A stretch of DNA of 64,000 nt from Larix kaempferi (GCA_027924585.1 BSBM01000442.1:4340001-4404000), one strand, 5' to 3'. Shown: positions 33,897 to 46,006, numbered from the stretch's first letter. The notes: a model not told the origin generated them from the sequence alone. Numbers and translations: made by a program.

Positions 33897-34553
33897 GTGG
33901 CGATGAAAGCCCAAGCCTTACTAGGTGAATGTTTAAACTCTCATCCAATCCAGGAGAACACAAGTAATCTGAGCAAGGAAGAAGAAGAAGCCTGGATGAA
34001 TAATTACCCCCCCTCTCAGCATGTTTCTAATCCTACTACTTCAAAGCTGGAAAAATGGGAATTAAGGATGGATGAACCAACCTTTAAACTTTGGAAGAAC
34101 TCTCTGAAGGGGCACACTCTATTCTTTGATGGAGCCTCCAAGGGGAATCCTGGGGAGGCAGGAGGAGGAGGAGTACTTTCAAGACCTAACGATGATATGA
34201 AGATCCATTACTTATGGGGACTTGGTGAAGATACTAACAATATATCAGAATCATTAGCTCTATGGCAAGGGCTGTATCAAGCCAAGACAAGGAATATAAG
34301 AGAAATCAATGTCTTTGGCGACTCTAGACTGGTTATCCAAGCAATAATCAACAACAACAGTACCAACAATATGAGACTCAGGTAAATACTGGAGAAAATT
34401 AAGCTCATGGTGAAGTTCTTCCAGAAAATTGAATTCTTCCACATTCTGCAAAATCTGAATGGAAATGTGGACATCGCTGCTAATGAAGCAGTCCCTCTGA
34501 ACAAAGGGATCCTGAAAATTAATGGAACTACCAATAATTTCAATGTCCCTTAA
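33897..34553 (+). pseudogene. LINE ORF2, C-terminal RNase H domain
   Basis: The open piece includes HTLFFDGASKGNPGEAGGGG (first catalytic Asp), DTNNISESLALWQGL (catalytic Glu), INVFGDSRLVIQAI (third Asp) and, after an in-frame TAA at 34383, GNVDIAANEA with the fourth Asp; the frame closes at 34551-34553. The DEDD set is intact apart from the stop. Only some plant L1 clades carry such a plant-type RNase H, which would degrade the RNA strand after first-strand synthesis. The upstream part (33897-34080) is a poorly conserved linker. Confidence 0.9.
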
Positions 34554-35293
34554 GAGTCTCTGTGTTCTGGAGTGGAACCATCTTGCTGACACCCAGAGCA
34601 TGCGTGTAAAGAAGCAGAAGTCTGAAGCATTAAATACTGCAGGTGAACCACATGCAGGTGAATTGAATTGCAGGCAGGTGATCAGAATACAATGTTGACC
34701 TCCACGTTAATCTCCCTCATGCATTGAACTTCTGGGTGTCATAACATGTGACATGGATCATGATCACCGAATTCATCCGAATTGGACCTAGACTTTTGAA
34801 TCAGATGACTTGGTCCAAGATTTCTGATCCCATTGGACTTGGACCAAGATTACTAAATCCATTTTCAATCTTCAACTCAAATCTGATATCCTGCTCGCTT
34901 ATGCAAAGAGCAAAAGACCTCAACCCCTCTAACGCTGGAAGCTAGAGCATTTAAAAAGCTGGAAGCTGGAGTATTAAAATCACTGGAAACCGGAGCTTTT
35001 TAACGCTGGAAGATGGAGCATGTTGAATTCTGAGTCAGGTTTTAGAATGATAATTACCGAACTGGGGTCATAGCTTTAGATTCAATCAACGTTGGAATAT
35101 GGAGCATGTTGAACTCTGAGTCAGGTTTTAGAATGATAATTACCGAATTGGGATCATAGCTTTAGATTCAATCATGGATTAAACTCTTATCTGAATACTG
35201 TAGTATGTTGATTCTGACTTCCAGCCACGGCATTTTTATTCTTTATTTTGTTTTTTTTAATACAATAACCATTCCTGTTAAAAAATAGTAAGA
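34554..35293 (+). other. LINE 3' region with nested tandem repeats
   Basis: Noncoding tail of the LINE. It contains loosely repeated 25-30-bp units (GCTGGAAGCTGGAG-like) from about 34928 to 35010 and a clean 86-bp tandem duplication (35002-35087 and 35088-35173). It ends with a run of eight T, AATACAATAACC and a short A-rich tail, the usual 3' end of plant L1. Confidence 0.8.
35002..35173 (+). repeat. 86-bp tandem duplication in the LINE 3' region
   Basis: The units start AACGCTGGAAGATGGAGCAT (35002) and AACGTTGGAATATGGAGCAT (35088). They share GAGTCAGGTTTTAGAATGAT and differ at only a few positions. Confidence 0.92.
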
Positions 35294-35307
35294 ATTATGC
35301 AGAATTA
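35294..35307. repeat. LINE target-site duplication, right copy
   Basis: AATTATGCAGAATT, matching 28738-28751. Confidence 0.88.
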
Positions 35308-36117
35308 GTTATAAAAATATTAAACCCACATTTTCCTTATGCCAATCTCAAACATCAAATGTAGCTAATTAATACAATAGTAGATATTTGGACACTTGAA
35401 TTATTACTTTCTTCTATTTAATAAAAATAAAAATACTAATGATATTCCATATTTAAAATACAATAAAGTTATTGTTGAAATATGCTTATAGGAAAATAAC
35501 ATAGAGAGTTCTGAAGAATAATAATATTGAGAGGAAATAAACACATGGTTTTTTAATTTTATTTTTATGAACAATTACTAAAGTTGAACATTGGTATAGT
35601 TTATGAAGGAAAATAGTATGATATTTTATTACTTTATTGAGTAAAAAAAATGGTAGAAATGTAAGGTAAATTGGTCAAACTATTTTGACCCTAAGATAGA
35701 TAATGGAGAAGAATATAAATGAAGTCACTTAATTGATTAATTAAATAAGTTCGACGTAAAAAGAGTTTAAAAAAAATTATTATATTTCTTAGCAAAATAT
35801 ATTGGATAAGAAGAAAAAAATAAAATAAATTGAGATTGAAAAACATATGATGAAGTTTAATTTGCTTGGTAATGGGTTTTGGGAACCAAGACAATTGTGT
35901 ATATCTTAATTAGGTGTCCCAAGAAAGAAATTAGAGATATTATTCTTAATGAGGCATGATAAGGACAAGCTAAAAAAAATTAGTGTATTTCTTATGAGAA
36001 AATATGCTTAAGTTGAATTATAAGAGTACTAAGTGTATCTTTATTGGATATTGTATATAAATGAAAGGTTATTTGGCTCCTTGTAGTAGGTTGTCTTGAT
36101 ATGTACGAACAAAGAAT

Positions 36118-36246
36118 TGATGAAAAATGATTATATCAATAGGATTCAATCCTATCCTTGTTGGTTAAGTAACAACAAAGTTAATTTATGAAAAATGAAT
36201 ATATAAATAGGATCTAATCTTTGTCGGTTAAGTAATAATAAAGTCA
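36118..36246. repeat. Diverged tandem duplication, about 65 bp
   Basis: Both units carry ATGAAAAATGA, then ATAGGAT, then GGTTAAGTAA and AAAGT. They start near 36119 and 36184. Confidence 0.75.
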
Positions 36247-37360
36247 TTGAGGGTCAAATTGATGAGAGCCCTAGATTTAATAGACATAAATCATATATGA
36301 AGAAGAATTTGATGCTTTGGAAAAAAATGAGACATGATCATGGAAAATTTTACGGGTTAATCTTAGCCCATGGGATAAATTTATGAGTTTGAAATTTTTA
36401 ATGGGCTAATTTTTTATTAAACACTTGTTAGGTATTATTAGTCCACATTCTATTTATTTATTTTCAATGAATAGGAGGTTAGCTCCATCAAATTTAAAAA
36501 GGGGAGCCAAGATAAAACAATTTTTCCCCTCTAAAAATTGATTTAAACCTCTGTTCGGCCACAAAAATCGTTAGGCAACTCCCTTTCACCCTCAATTTCT
36601 AGAAATGGTAGTTGCTAAGGGCTCCTTGCAGACCTTGATTTCAACTTGCATGTTTCCATTAGTTTGTAGAAACCTTAAAAAAGAATGCAGTCTTTGCTTG
36701 AAGCCTTGAACTTTGTTTACTTTGTTTGCTGTATTCAGTCCAATCTACCTCATTACTCTTCTACTATCTTTGTCATAGTTTTGCATCCTTCTTTTCATGG
36801 ATTTAAAGACTTCAACCAATGCATTGACATCACCACATTCTCAGCGACCTGCATTTTTAAATTTTGCATGGAAATATATCATGTATAGAGGGGTTAGGTT
36901 TTAATTAGGTTTGGAAGCATGTCGATAATATTGAACGTTGAATAAACATTTATTGACCAACTTGGAACACACATTTGCATTCCATATAGAGTGACAATTA
37001 TCTTTTAGAACATTTCGAAGTGCATTGAAGCAAACAATACACATTTATAATTTTAAACCCTCTAATTTGGTAAGGTGTGTGCATAAATGAGGTGTTAGTT
37101 ACTTTGTAATAGCATGGAGAGCTAAATGAGATTGAGGTGTTGGTGGGACCTCTTCTTAACATTTTCTCTGTTTGTCATGGTGATGAAAATTTTCATTGTT
37201 GTTTTCCAAGAATATTCCTAGAGTACGATGAATTTCTATGTACTGTGATAGTTAGAGTGAGGTACCATACTACCACCAAAAGAGCGCTTGTTATGTGATG
37301 TTTTATTAAGTTTATCTTCTATTTAGTATTTTTTGTATATGTTTTCCTATTACTATATAT

Positions 37361-37480
37361 GGTTTTATACTTTATCAAAAAATTCACCAATACTTCACAA
37401 TATTTTATAATTTAGTAAAAGATTTGCCAAGACTTTACAAGGTTTTATAATTTAGTGAAAGATTCGCCACAATTTTACAA
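37361..37480. repeat. 40-bp tandem repeat, three copies
   Basis: Units start at 37361, 37401 and 37441. The last two share TTTTATAATTTAGT and TTTACAA; the first is more diverged. A partial fourth unit follows. Confidence 0.88.
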
Positions 37481-37750
37481 GGTTTTATTTTTACAAGATT
37501 ATATAATCCAATGTGAGATTCACCAAAAAATTATATATACATAACATAACATTGATAAAATAGTGTTCATATTTTCCTATATATCATGGGGATTCGACCA
37601 TTTATTATACATAGAAATTTAGGGGGGTTCTCTCATGGTGCTTAATAGATTTTCCTAAAACCAAGGATATTATTTACACCATGTGTTTTTAGAATATTAA
37701 ATATAATTATGATAACACTATTCAAATACCCAAGGCATGTTTAGTGTGGT

Positions 37751-39546
37751 GTCCCTAGCCCCTAAACCAAATCCAAGGACACTTGGGAACCTAAGGGGAA
37801 GGTTGAATAAGGGTAATGCGTAGCGGAATAAGGGTAAATAAGGCTAGGACAACATTCCAAAAATCCCATAAAATAAAACATCCAGCCTCTTTAATTTGAA
37901 AAGCAAGAAGACAATGTAGATCATTCCCCAAAGCACATGCTATGCAAGGTAGAAGCAAGCATGGAATCCAACCAGATCTGAGCAAGCTATTAACATGATT
38001 TCAAGCATGATATATCAGATCTATTACAACCGTTTAAAATTTAAAATAATCATATATGTAATCCACCATAAACAATGTAAATAAATAGATCTACAGGATG
38101 CCACAATCAACCATATTAACAATGTTAAAAATCATATCTACTGATTGCCACCTACAATAACATAAACAAAACTAGACATGAAGGCTTCCATCTATAGACA
38201 TATAAATTATAAATATATCAGGTCCCATGGTTGGCACCTACATCCATTTAAATGAAAAAAAAATCATATCCACACACACACACACATATAAGAAATTGTA
38301 GTAAATAAACATATAACAAAATACTCATCTCAATGAAAAACAACTAGCTTCAACAGGACAATGTTCCACCCAAACATATACATGCCATGCTCATGCATAT
38401 TCAACATCAAAGTCACCCCCAAATTGAGGCCTTATATCCATAGGATAGGTACTCTCAAACCAAAAGGTATGGGATATTCACCTCAACACCAAGAACATTG
38501 CCACACAAAAACAATTGTATCTTAATCATACAAACCTTTTTTAGTGAAACAAAAAGTATTCCTTATTGGAAAAAACATTTCGGATGCAATGGAATAGGTC
38601 TCACAAGCCATAAGTTCTCAGAAATATCTAAACCAAAACATATGGTTGTTCCCTTCTCAACACCATGAGAATACCACAACTACACCTTTCACCATATCCA
38701 CTTTCCCTTCCATCTACTCTACCTGGTGAGTTGTGAATCCCATCTCTACACAAGCCCTCAGGATATCACGACCCTCAGCCCAGATTCTTGAGTTATATTG
38801 GACATAGATAAGTAATGGGAGAAGGACTCATGTTGTGTAATCATAGATCAATCTTCAATCCCCATTACAGGGTCTTCAAACCTTATGACAAAGTCTTCAA
38901 TCTTCCTACAATACAATGCATATCCTACTCAAGAGCATGTATTTCCCATACAAGAGATCATTACATTGCACTGGAGAGCTCAGAGAGAGAAGAAGAAGAA
39001 GCATGAAAGAGAGCCAATTTGAATCCTTCTCTAGCCATTCGAATTCCTAAGAGAGGTAACTCAAATTCACTCGGGGTTACTCAATCCATGAAAGAGAGAG
39101 GTTACAATTAGAGATTCCCTTTCCCAAAATAACAAAAGGTTAAATAGAGAGGGGAGTTACACTTTTTCAAGGAGTCCAGGCTAAAAATATCCAGTGAGGG
39201 TGCAGTAATACATGAGGATCATCACAAGAGGCTTGCAATAGATAAGGAGGGTGCACTATCCATGTAGGCCCCACTGGACATCAAAGAGGGAACAATAGTT
39301 CCTCCATAAACCAAAATAATAAAAAATAGGGTCCAAAAAGTAATGTTTGGGAGAGAAACAACTCTCAGTCCCCAACCCCCTCACATGTGGAATCCATGGC
39401 CGCCCATTCTTGTTAGTTGTCCATGTGAAGCTAATTATTTAATTAAATAATAATAATAATAATAAAGTGCATAGTCACGACACCTAGTGCCCAATAATAA
39501 ACAAAATAATAACATATGTTTGAGGCTTAACAACTGGGGTATTACA
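37751..39546 (-). repeat. Probable 3' LTR of a chromovirus remnant (left end undefined)
   Basis: The right edge is clear: the element strand starts TGTAATACCCCAG at 39546, directly after a purine tract that follows a chromodomain-coding region. The left edge is a guess because the second LTR is not in the window. The stretch includes a (CA)n run at 38271-38286 and an (AAT)n run near 39446-39465, and no coding domain. Confidence 0.5.
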
Positions 39547-39560
39547 TCCCTCTCCCCCTT
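39547..39560 (-). promoter_or_regulatory. Polypurine tract of the chromovirus remnant
   Basis: The element strand reads AAGGGGGAGAGGGA immediately before TGTAATACCCC. This is the expected second-strand priming site next to a 3' LTR. Confidence 0.8.
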
Positions 39561-39564
39561 GAAA

Positions 39565-39985
39565 CAAAACAACGTCCTCGATGGATACTTATTACATACA
39601 TGACGCAACACAAAATTTCAAAAAAAACGATGAGGGTAGGATCCCCTCATAGCATCTCCAGGACTATACTGGGTCGATTGGACCTTTACCTACCTGATCT
39701 CTCGATTCCAGAGTAGCCTAACTTTTCTGCCCAATATGGTAACTTATTGTACCGAAAAATACTCTTCTGGTTCCACCTTAATAACATTCCAATCAATCAC
39801 ATGATTAGCATTAGGTATATATACTCTTTAAACAAATATACATGAAATATATTATGCACTTTTATGCAAACACACAATGCAAGCTCATATGCAATGGAGC
39901 CTATCCTACCTAAGATCTCAAAGGGTCCATAGTGCCTTGCATAATGTACATATAGTCTTATATCAACATAGCTGTATCACACATT
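39565..39985 (-). pseudogene. Chromovirus integrase C-terminus and chromodomain (remnant)
   Basis: The minus strand reads ARHYGPFEILGRIGSIAYEL, then KVHNIFHVYLFKEYI, then (after a small frame change) ANHVIDWNVIKVEPEEYF. The chromodomain-like stretch ILGRKVRLLWNREI with DAMRGSYPHRF follows. This is the end of Pol in chromovirus-type Ty3/gypsy elements, where the chromodomain steers integration. Stops and a frameshift are present. The upstream integrase core is missing: the copia insertion begins at 40032 and the coding sequence does not resume after 60487, so the element was probably truncated before or with later rearrangement. Confidence 0.8.
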
Positions 39986-40031
39986 CCACATGAGCATTAG
40001 TAAATTTTAGTGATGACTAGCTACAACATAC

Positions 40032-40739
40032 TGTAAAATCTTAGCACAATAAATCTATGAAACAAAGACAACAGTTACTAGAGATGCATGCAGCAAATAA
40101 TATGTCAAAACACTAATGCAAAAGGTTTGCAGCAGTTCATGCATTATCATGAACTCAGAAGATAATTACAATGTGTAACAATGGATACAATAAGCCAAGC
40201 AATTCGAATTCCAGAGAGGTCATTCAAATTGAATGCATGAGAGTGGCTTACTTGGCAGTTAACACCACTCGACACATCAATTAACCACTTAACTACTATG
40301 AAAATGACTCTAACAGACTCTGAAATTGTCTAACTAAGTCTAACTCAATCCAGAACTCAACTGAATTCCCCAAAATAGAGTAGGGTGCCTTTCTGTCTGC
40401 AGTTAACTAAATATCAGTTGAAAATAGCACGAGATGAAGTTAACCAGTGTAGTAGGGTACCTTCTAGTCTCTAGTTGGATGAATAAACTAATAAATGCTG
40501 TCAATTGGACTAAGTAGGGCAGTTTATTCATGCAAATCACTCCCTGAATGATGGAGGAGGCCTAGTTAACTGATATTGATGGCCCAGTTGAATCCCTGAA
40601 TGTAGGTGGAGGCCCATTTTACTGAAATTGTGATCTACTAATGATGTAAGCACATGATTGAGTCAAAATACTTAGGATAAGTGAAAAATTAAGCTTTGAA
40701 GCTCAAATAAATTATGTGTGGTTGGAAAATGATCCAACC
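40032..40739 (-). repeat. 3' LTR of the copia element
   Basis: Plus-strand edges are TGTAAAATCT and GATCCAAC(C). It matches 59781-60487, sharing for example AGTTACTAGAGATGCATGC and GCAGCAGTTCATGCATTATC. A stretch of C (purines on the element strand) follows immediately. Confidence 0.92.
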
Positions 40740-40752
40740 CCCCCCTTAATAT
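40740..40752 (-). promoter_or_regulatory. Polypurine tract of the copia element
   Basis: The element strand reads ATATTAAGGGGGG next to the 3' LTR edge, where the second-strand primer is expected. Confidence 0.75.
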
Positions 40753-41070
40753 AATCTCATGTGGAGGAATAAATAAAAATAATAAAAGGGCCCCCGCAAC
40801 AAAGGCCATAGGTCACCCAGTACAGAAATAATCCTAAAAATGCTAAAAAACTCTAAGTGAGGAAAGAGGGAAAAACCCAGTGGGAAAGAAAACCCCCCCT
40901 CAAACAGAACACTGAAGGATCTAATCTGTTCTCACCATAGTATAACTCACCCCCAACAATGAACGAAGGTAAGAGAACTTCTTCTCAATGAAACTCTTGG
41001 TGAAGATGTCTGCAATTTTTTCTTCTATAGGGAAATATTGCAGTACAATGGTTCTGTCATGCACAAGCTC

Positions 41071-42470
41071 TCAGATGTAGTGCATGTGGATATTTATATG
41101 CTTGGCACTCTGTCTCTGAACCATATCTGTCGATATCTTGATAGCACTTCTATTGTAACAAAAGATGATAGTAGAAGTGGTGCTACCAATATCAAACTCT
41201 GCTAGAATACCCTGCAACCAAACTGCCTGAATGCAAGCATTGACTGCTCTTCGATACTCTGCCTCTGCTGAAGATAAGGAAATAGCAGCCTTATTTTTGC
41301 TTGAGCAGCAAATAGGACCTGTGCCAATCATGAAAACATATATGTAAGTGGAATTCCGATCAATGCTATCACCCTCCCAATCTGAATTAGTGAATCCAAC
41401 CATGTCAAGATCGAAATCCGCAACATAGTGTATGCCAAAATGTCTCGTACCTTGCATATAGTGAAAGATCCTTTTAGCTGCCTTCCAGTGAAGCTCATGG
41501 GGTTTCTGCATGTTCCTTGACACAACAATGACGGCATAAGAAATATCAATCCTAGAGTGTGTTAGATACAAAAGACTACCAATCAACTGTCTGTATAGTG
41601 TAGAATCCACCAACGGTGTAGAATCACCATCCTCAAGAATGATTCCTGAGAGGAATGGGAATGGTGCCGCTTTAAATTATGCCATATTGAAATTATTTAG
41701 CAGGTCCAAAGCATATTTTGATTGAGATATTGTAATCCCATCAAAATGTTGAGTGATCTCAAGACCAAGAAATTGCCTCAACATGCCTAAATCACTCATA
41801 TCGAATGCTTGGTGTAGAGCAGTTTTTATAGTGCCGATCGAAGAAAGAATGCTCCATGTTATAAATAGGTCATCAACATAAAGGACAATGATAACAAAAT
41901 TACCTTCATGCTACTGTAGATACACATTCATATCTGATTTGCATCTCACAAAATTTTACGACAAAAGAAAGGAATCCATCTTTGCATACCAAGCTCTTGG
42001 GGCCTGTTTTAAACCATACAAGGATTTCCTTAATATGCAAACAAGTTTAGGATCTGATATGTAACCTTCAACATTCTTCATGTAAATATATTCTTGAAGA
42101 TCCCCATGAAGAAATGCACTCTTCACATCCATGTGGTGCACCTCTCAGTGCTTGGATGCGAAAATTGCCAAAACTAGGTGGATTGAATCCATTTTTGCAA
42201 CCGACACAAACATTTCTATGTAGTCCACAACATGAACTTGTGAGAAAACTTTTTCGACAAACCTATATTTTTATTTGAAGGTTGAAACATCAACAAAAAC
42301 CTTGGTTCAGTAGACCCATTTGCATTGAACCAATTTCCTCCCAGGTGGAAGAGAAACTAGCTCCCATGTTGCATTTTTCTGAGGAGAATTGTACTCTTCA
42401 TCCATGGGGGTTTTCCATATCGAATCTCGGTGGGAATGGTAGTATGATTTACAATATGAACCAATCATCA
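41071..42470 (-). pseudogene. Copia reverse transcriptase and RNase H
   Basis: The RT pieces run from about 42470 down. [20 protein letters not shown]-type sequence (first catalytic Asp) appears as [19 protein letters not shown], followed by [33 protein letters not shown] at about 41886-41850 is the Y-V-D-D active site, intact. The RNase H piece (41613-41071) has LIGSLLYLTHSRIDISYAV, GFTNSDWEGDSIDRNSTYIY, SLSSAEAEYRRAV (catalytic Glu) and a C-terminal QSAKHINIHMHYI that corresponds to the usual R-T-K-H-I-D-I-x-Y-H-F-I block. Together they make the cDNA and remove template RNA. Frame changes near 41640 and 41940 and several stops prevent expression as one protein. Confidence 0.9.
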
Positions 42471-42892
42471 ATTTTTTTTTTCGGACAGTAATGGATCATT
42501 ATATGAAATATCCATACCTTCTCTTTGAAAGTATGCTCGGGTTCTTCTTGGATCAACAAGATTTCCAATGTTAGAACCAACAGATGTGAGAGTCTTTTCT
42601 GCCCACTTTGGCAACTGAGGGGGTTCATATGGATTTGAATCTGAACTTGATATTTCATGTTCATTAATGTCTGATAAAATATTATAAATATGAGAACAAA
42701 AATTTTCATTATCTTCTTCCGAATCTTGTTCTTGGAGAGGAAGCAATTTGGCATTTTCTTCCTCCACTAGTTGTATATCATGAAGCGGTTCTTCAAATTG
42801 AACACTTCGCACGATGAATATATTTTTCGATCTGATATCCACGAGTTTGTACCCTTTGTATTCTTCACCATATCCAATGAGGATGCACTCTG
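42471..42892 (-). pseudogene. Copia integrase-RT linker, left of the nested insertion
   Basis: The frame starts at the insertion edge with CILIGYGEEYKGYKLVDI, the conserved copia segment after the integrase core (usually C-x-F-x-G-Y-x-x-x-x-K-G-Y-R), followed by an acidic serine-rich linker (EEENAKLLPLQEQDSEEDNE). It continues, across the inserted chromovirus, the frame that ends EPQSTE at 57159. The last five bases (42888-42892, CTCTG) are the left copy of the nested element target duplication. The first residues of the open frame that crosses 42893 belong to the LTR and are not copia. Confidence 0.88.
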
Positions 42893-45738
42893 TGTAAGAC
42901 CCCGATCCTAGTTCAACTAAGTTTATTAATAAAGATCTTTCTTTCATTTGTTTCCATACTGTTCAAGTCTTTGTTTTGTTTTCGTTTTCTAGCTTATGTT
43001 GAAATTTTCATGCCTGTAAAATATAAGTCATTCACGTTTAGAGGTTGAAATAAATATATTTACTAATTATCCATTTCTAACATTTATTGTTTTTGCAGGT
43101 TCAACAACATATATGTACATGTTCTTATTTACAATAATTTTATAATAATTTCATTAACATCACATGAAATAGTAAAATTAACATGGTGGAAATGGATTTT
43201 ATACCTGTAGGAAAATACCTCAAAATAGCTAGTAGATCCCTTTGCTGCTCCTTTCTGCTATTTTGTATGCCCCTTTGTAGCCCTGCAAGAAAATCCTTCC
43301 CAAATCCTTGAAACTCAACCGACCAGACAATATGGTATGCCACCCTACCAAATGGCAAGGTATCACCGACCACCCAGCTCCAAAGGTATCCCTTTGGATC
43401 CCCAAGCCCAAACTGAGTACAAGCCAACTAGTTCTATCCCTTCCGAAAATCTCCAACAAGAACCCCCTTCTTCTTTCTCTCTGTAATTTTCTATATCTCT
43501 GCTCAAAATTTACCAAAACACATGCTAAGGTGAAGATCCCTTCTCCCCCCATTGTATTCTTGACCTTATTCCCCTTTGTTTTTTTGACTTGATCCCCCTG
43601 CCATTAATACCCTATCTCCAACATAAATGTTCTCCCTCTAAGTCTTTTCTCGATCCCATCCCCCTGACTCTCATTAATAGTTAAAAGATTATATAATGTG
43701 TTGGTTGGGGTCACCTGCCAGCCATAACTCCTCATTAATAAATATTAACCTATTTAATTCCTTTTATCATTGTTGAATTTACGATTTAATAATTCACAAT
43801 TAAATTTACAATTTGTTTAATTAAACTTCAAAACTTATTTTATCATATTGTAATTTGTAAAAGTTATATAAAGTCTAGTGAATAAGTATCCACAATTCAA
43901 CCGACCTTCATTCCCAACATAATCACTAATATTTATACTTAGATCTTATCAATATATTATTATATTAGTTAAATAATATTATCTAAGATTTAATCAAACT
44001 CATTCACCTAGTACCATATTATACCTTAATTTATTATTAAACTATTTAACAACTATTAATTAAGATAATAATAGTCTCATTAATATTAATTGACATTATT
44101 AACACATAGTTAATTTAAGGAATCCAGTTAATAATATTTTTAATTAATATTATTAACACCATTAACCTATGATGACGAATTAATTAAACTAGCTTATACC
44201 ATTTACACTTATTAACATTTGTCAACAATAGTAACATTAATCGACAATAATTAACATTAATCGACAATAATTAACATTAATCAACATTATTAACATTAAT
44301 CGACAATATTTAACATTAATCAATATTACTAACATTAATCGACAATATTTAACATTAATCAACATTATTAACATTAATCAACAATAATTAACATTAATCA
44401 ATATTATTAACATCAATCGACAATAATTAACATTAAATTACTCATTCGACCTAGTCCATTATTTTAATCATTAAATTACTAGCTCGACGTATTAATTTAA
44501 TCTCATGGTTAAATAAGTAGTAATAATGTAATTAATGCCTAATCATTAGACTTCAATGTTATTTCATGCAATTTATAAATATGTAGGCGAGTTATGTAAG
44601 CATAGCTACTGCTTACATACCTCGCGTAAGTACACTAACAATACTAAATCACACAAATCAATCATAATCACGGAATTTATTGTTTACTGACACATATTTA
44701 AACATAGTTTGCAAGGTACAATCTTTTACCTAACTGCATCTTATTAAGTTATGACAATTCATACATTACTGGGTTAGGACACATAATCAATCAAAGGTTT
44801 TCAACATACACAGTTAGATAACGTTTTCATCCCGAATTCAAGATACACCTATCTACCTACATCATCTATCTAATCACAACTAACTACCACATCCTATCCT
44901 TTCCTCTGCTACACTACCCTAAATTGTCAAGCCATGATCGGCTCCAGTTAGAACCCGTAAGCGAAAGTGTCGACTACATCGACCAAGATTCCCTAGCAGG
45001 AAACCACCAGTCATCATCACACACCTTGGGGAGCGCGTCATAGCACATCCCTCCCATGACTCTGGGTTTCGGAGATAAATGGTGGGTAAAGCCTCCACCC
45101 CCCTAATGGAACAAGGGACTATGTCTACACCAACATAATAACTGCGTTGCACTTGTACTCAGTTTGTCATCGTATAACCAATATGTGCGGTTGAGTTTCC
45201 TGAAACCCTTACCCACCCATACATCATAATAAACATCATATTAATCATGTGAAAATAAATAATGCATCACTCGCATACCATTTATCTTTCAGATTCCATG
45301 TCCTCGAGGCTCTCCCACCTCGTAGGGTCCAGCTATCACTTGGCCATTTTAACCTCTAAGTTAGTGTTTTACATATGATCTAGAATATCATGTATAAATC
45401 CTCGACATGTACACATACATTTTATCACAATAAAACAATAATCAATTCATTTATTCACCATGCACCTGGCATAACATTCATTCATTCAACTTGTAATTTT
45501 AACGGTATCCACGTACCCATCATTCAATAATTTGCATATATGAGACATAATTAACACATGATACATATCTAAACATGACTACATGTCATAATACTAACAT
45601 CACACACAAACACATATATATATCGAAAAATAATAGAACCATATGTCCACAGTGTCATCAAACCGATGAAGTCTCACAATCAAGAAAATACAACATATAA
45701 TAGTAGTTCAGTTAGTAATGTCAAAATGGGGCATTACA
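42893..45738 (-). repeat. LTR copy A of the nested chromovirus (complete, 2.85 kb)
   Basis: Plus-strand edges are TGTAAGACCC and GGGGCATTACA. It aligns along its length with 54288-57153. Internal landmarks shared by both are GTATGCCCC near 43265, the CATTAATCGACAATA minisatellite (44205-44445), and a CA/TA microsatellite near 45602. It is followed by CTCAG and copia integrase sequence, as a solo LTR would be. Confidence 0.92.
44205..44445. repeat. AT-rich minisatellite in LTR copy A
   Basis: Units of about 19-21 bp built on AACATTAATCGACAATAATT repeat around ten times with small changes. The same array is present in the other two LTR copies with different unit composition. Confidence 0.88.
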
Positions 45739-46006
45739 CTCAGTACTTTGTGGTTCCAAATATTTTGTCTTCTCAATCGAAATTCTAGCCCATGCAGTGG
45801 AGCCAAAAACCCTGATATGTGACACATCAGGCTTGTGACCAGTGTAGGCTTCAAAAGGAGTTGTACCTTTGACGGATGAGTGTGGAACTCTGTTCTGAAT
45901 GTATGCAGCAACATTCATGGCCTCAACCCAAATATTTGAATCCAAACCTTTCGACTCAAGCATACAAGTAGCCATCTATTTCAATGTTCGATTTTTCCTC
46001 TCCACT
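45739..46006 (-). pseudogene. Duplicated copia integrase fragment between LTR copies
   Basis: The minus strand reads NGVVERKNRTLK, a stop, then MATCMLESKGLDSNIWVEAM, ending in VFGSTAWARISIEKTKYLEP and STE. The same stretch occurs at 57154-57425, with the same stop codon after K in both, so the two derive from one ancestral copia locus after that stop arose. They differ at a few per cent of positions. The fragment starts with the target duplication CTCAG and ends at an ACACCATT word shared with the LTR. Confidence 0.92.

Larger units (their letters stand above)
28752..35293 (+). mobile_element. Complete L1-type LINE with RNase H, 6.5 kb
   Basis: Plus-strand non-LTR retrotransposon with a 5' untranslated stretch, ORF1 (29011-30312) and ORF2 (30316-34553). 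Its 3' region ends in a T-run followed by AATACAATAACC and TTAAAAAATAGTAAG, the usual end of plant L1 elements. The same 14 bases, AATTATGCAGAATT, lie at 28738-28751 and 35294-35307 and form the target-site duplication, so the copy is full length. ORF2 carries endonuclease, RT, zf-RVT and a C-terminal RNase H. About half a dozen stops and several frameshifts inactivate it. It is the only large element on the plus strand apart from the incomplete one at the right end. Confidence 0.93.
35308..37750. other. AT-rich spacer
   Basis: No coding domain is recognised. It contains two small tandem repeats, listed separately. The rest is AT-rich DNA in which I see nothing further. Confidence 0.6.

Noticed and set aside
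44205-44445. CRISPR-like appearance of evenly spaced AT-rich repeats
   Set aside because: Units are contiguous and variable without unique spacers, and lie inside an LTR; it is a minisatellite.
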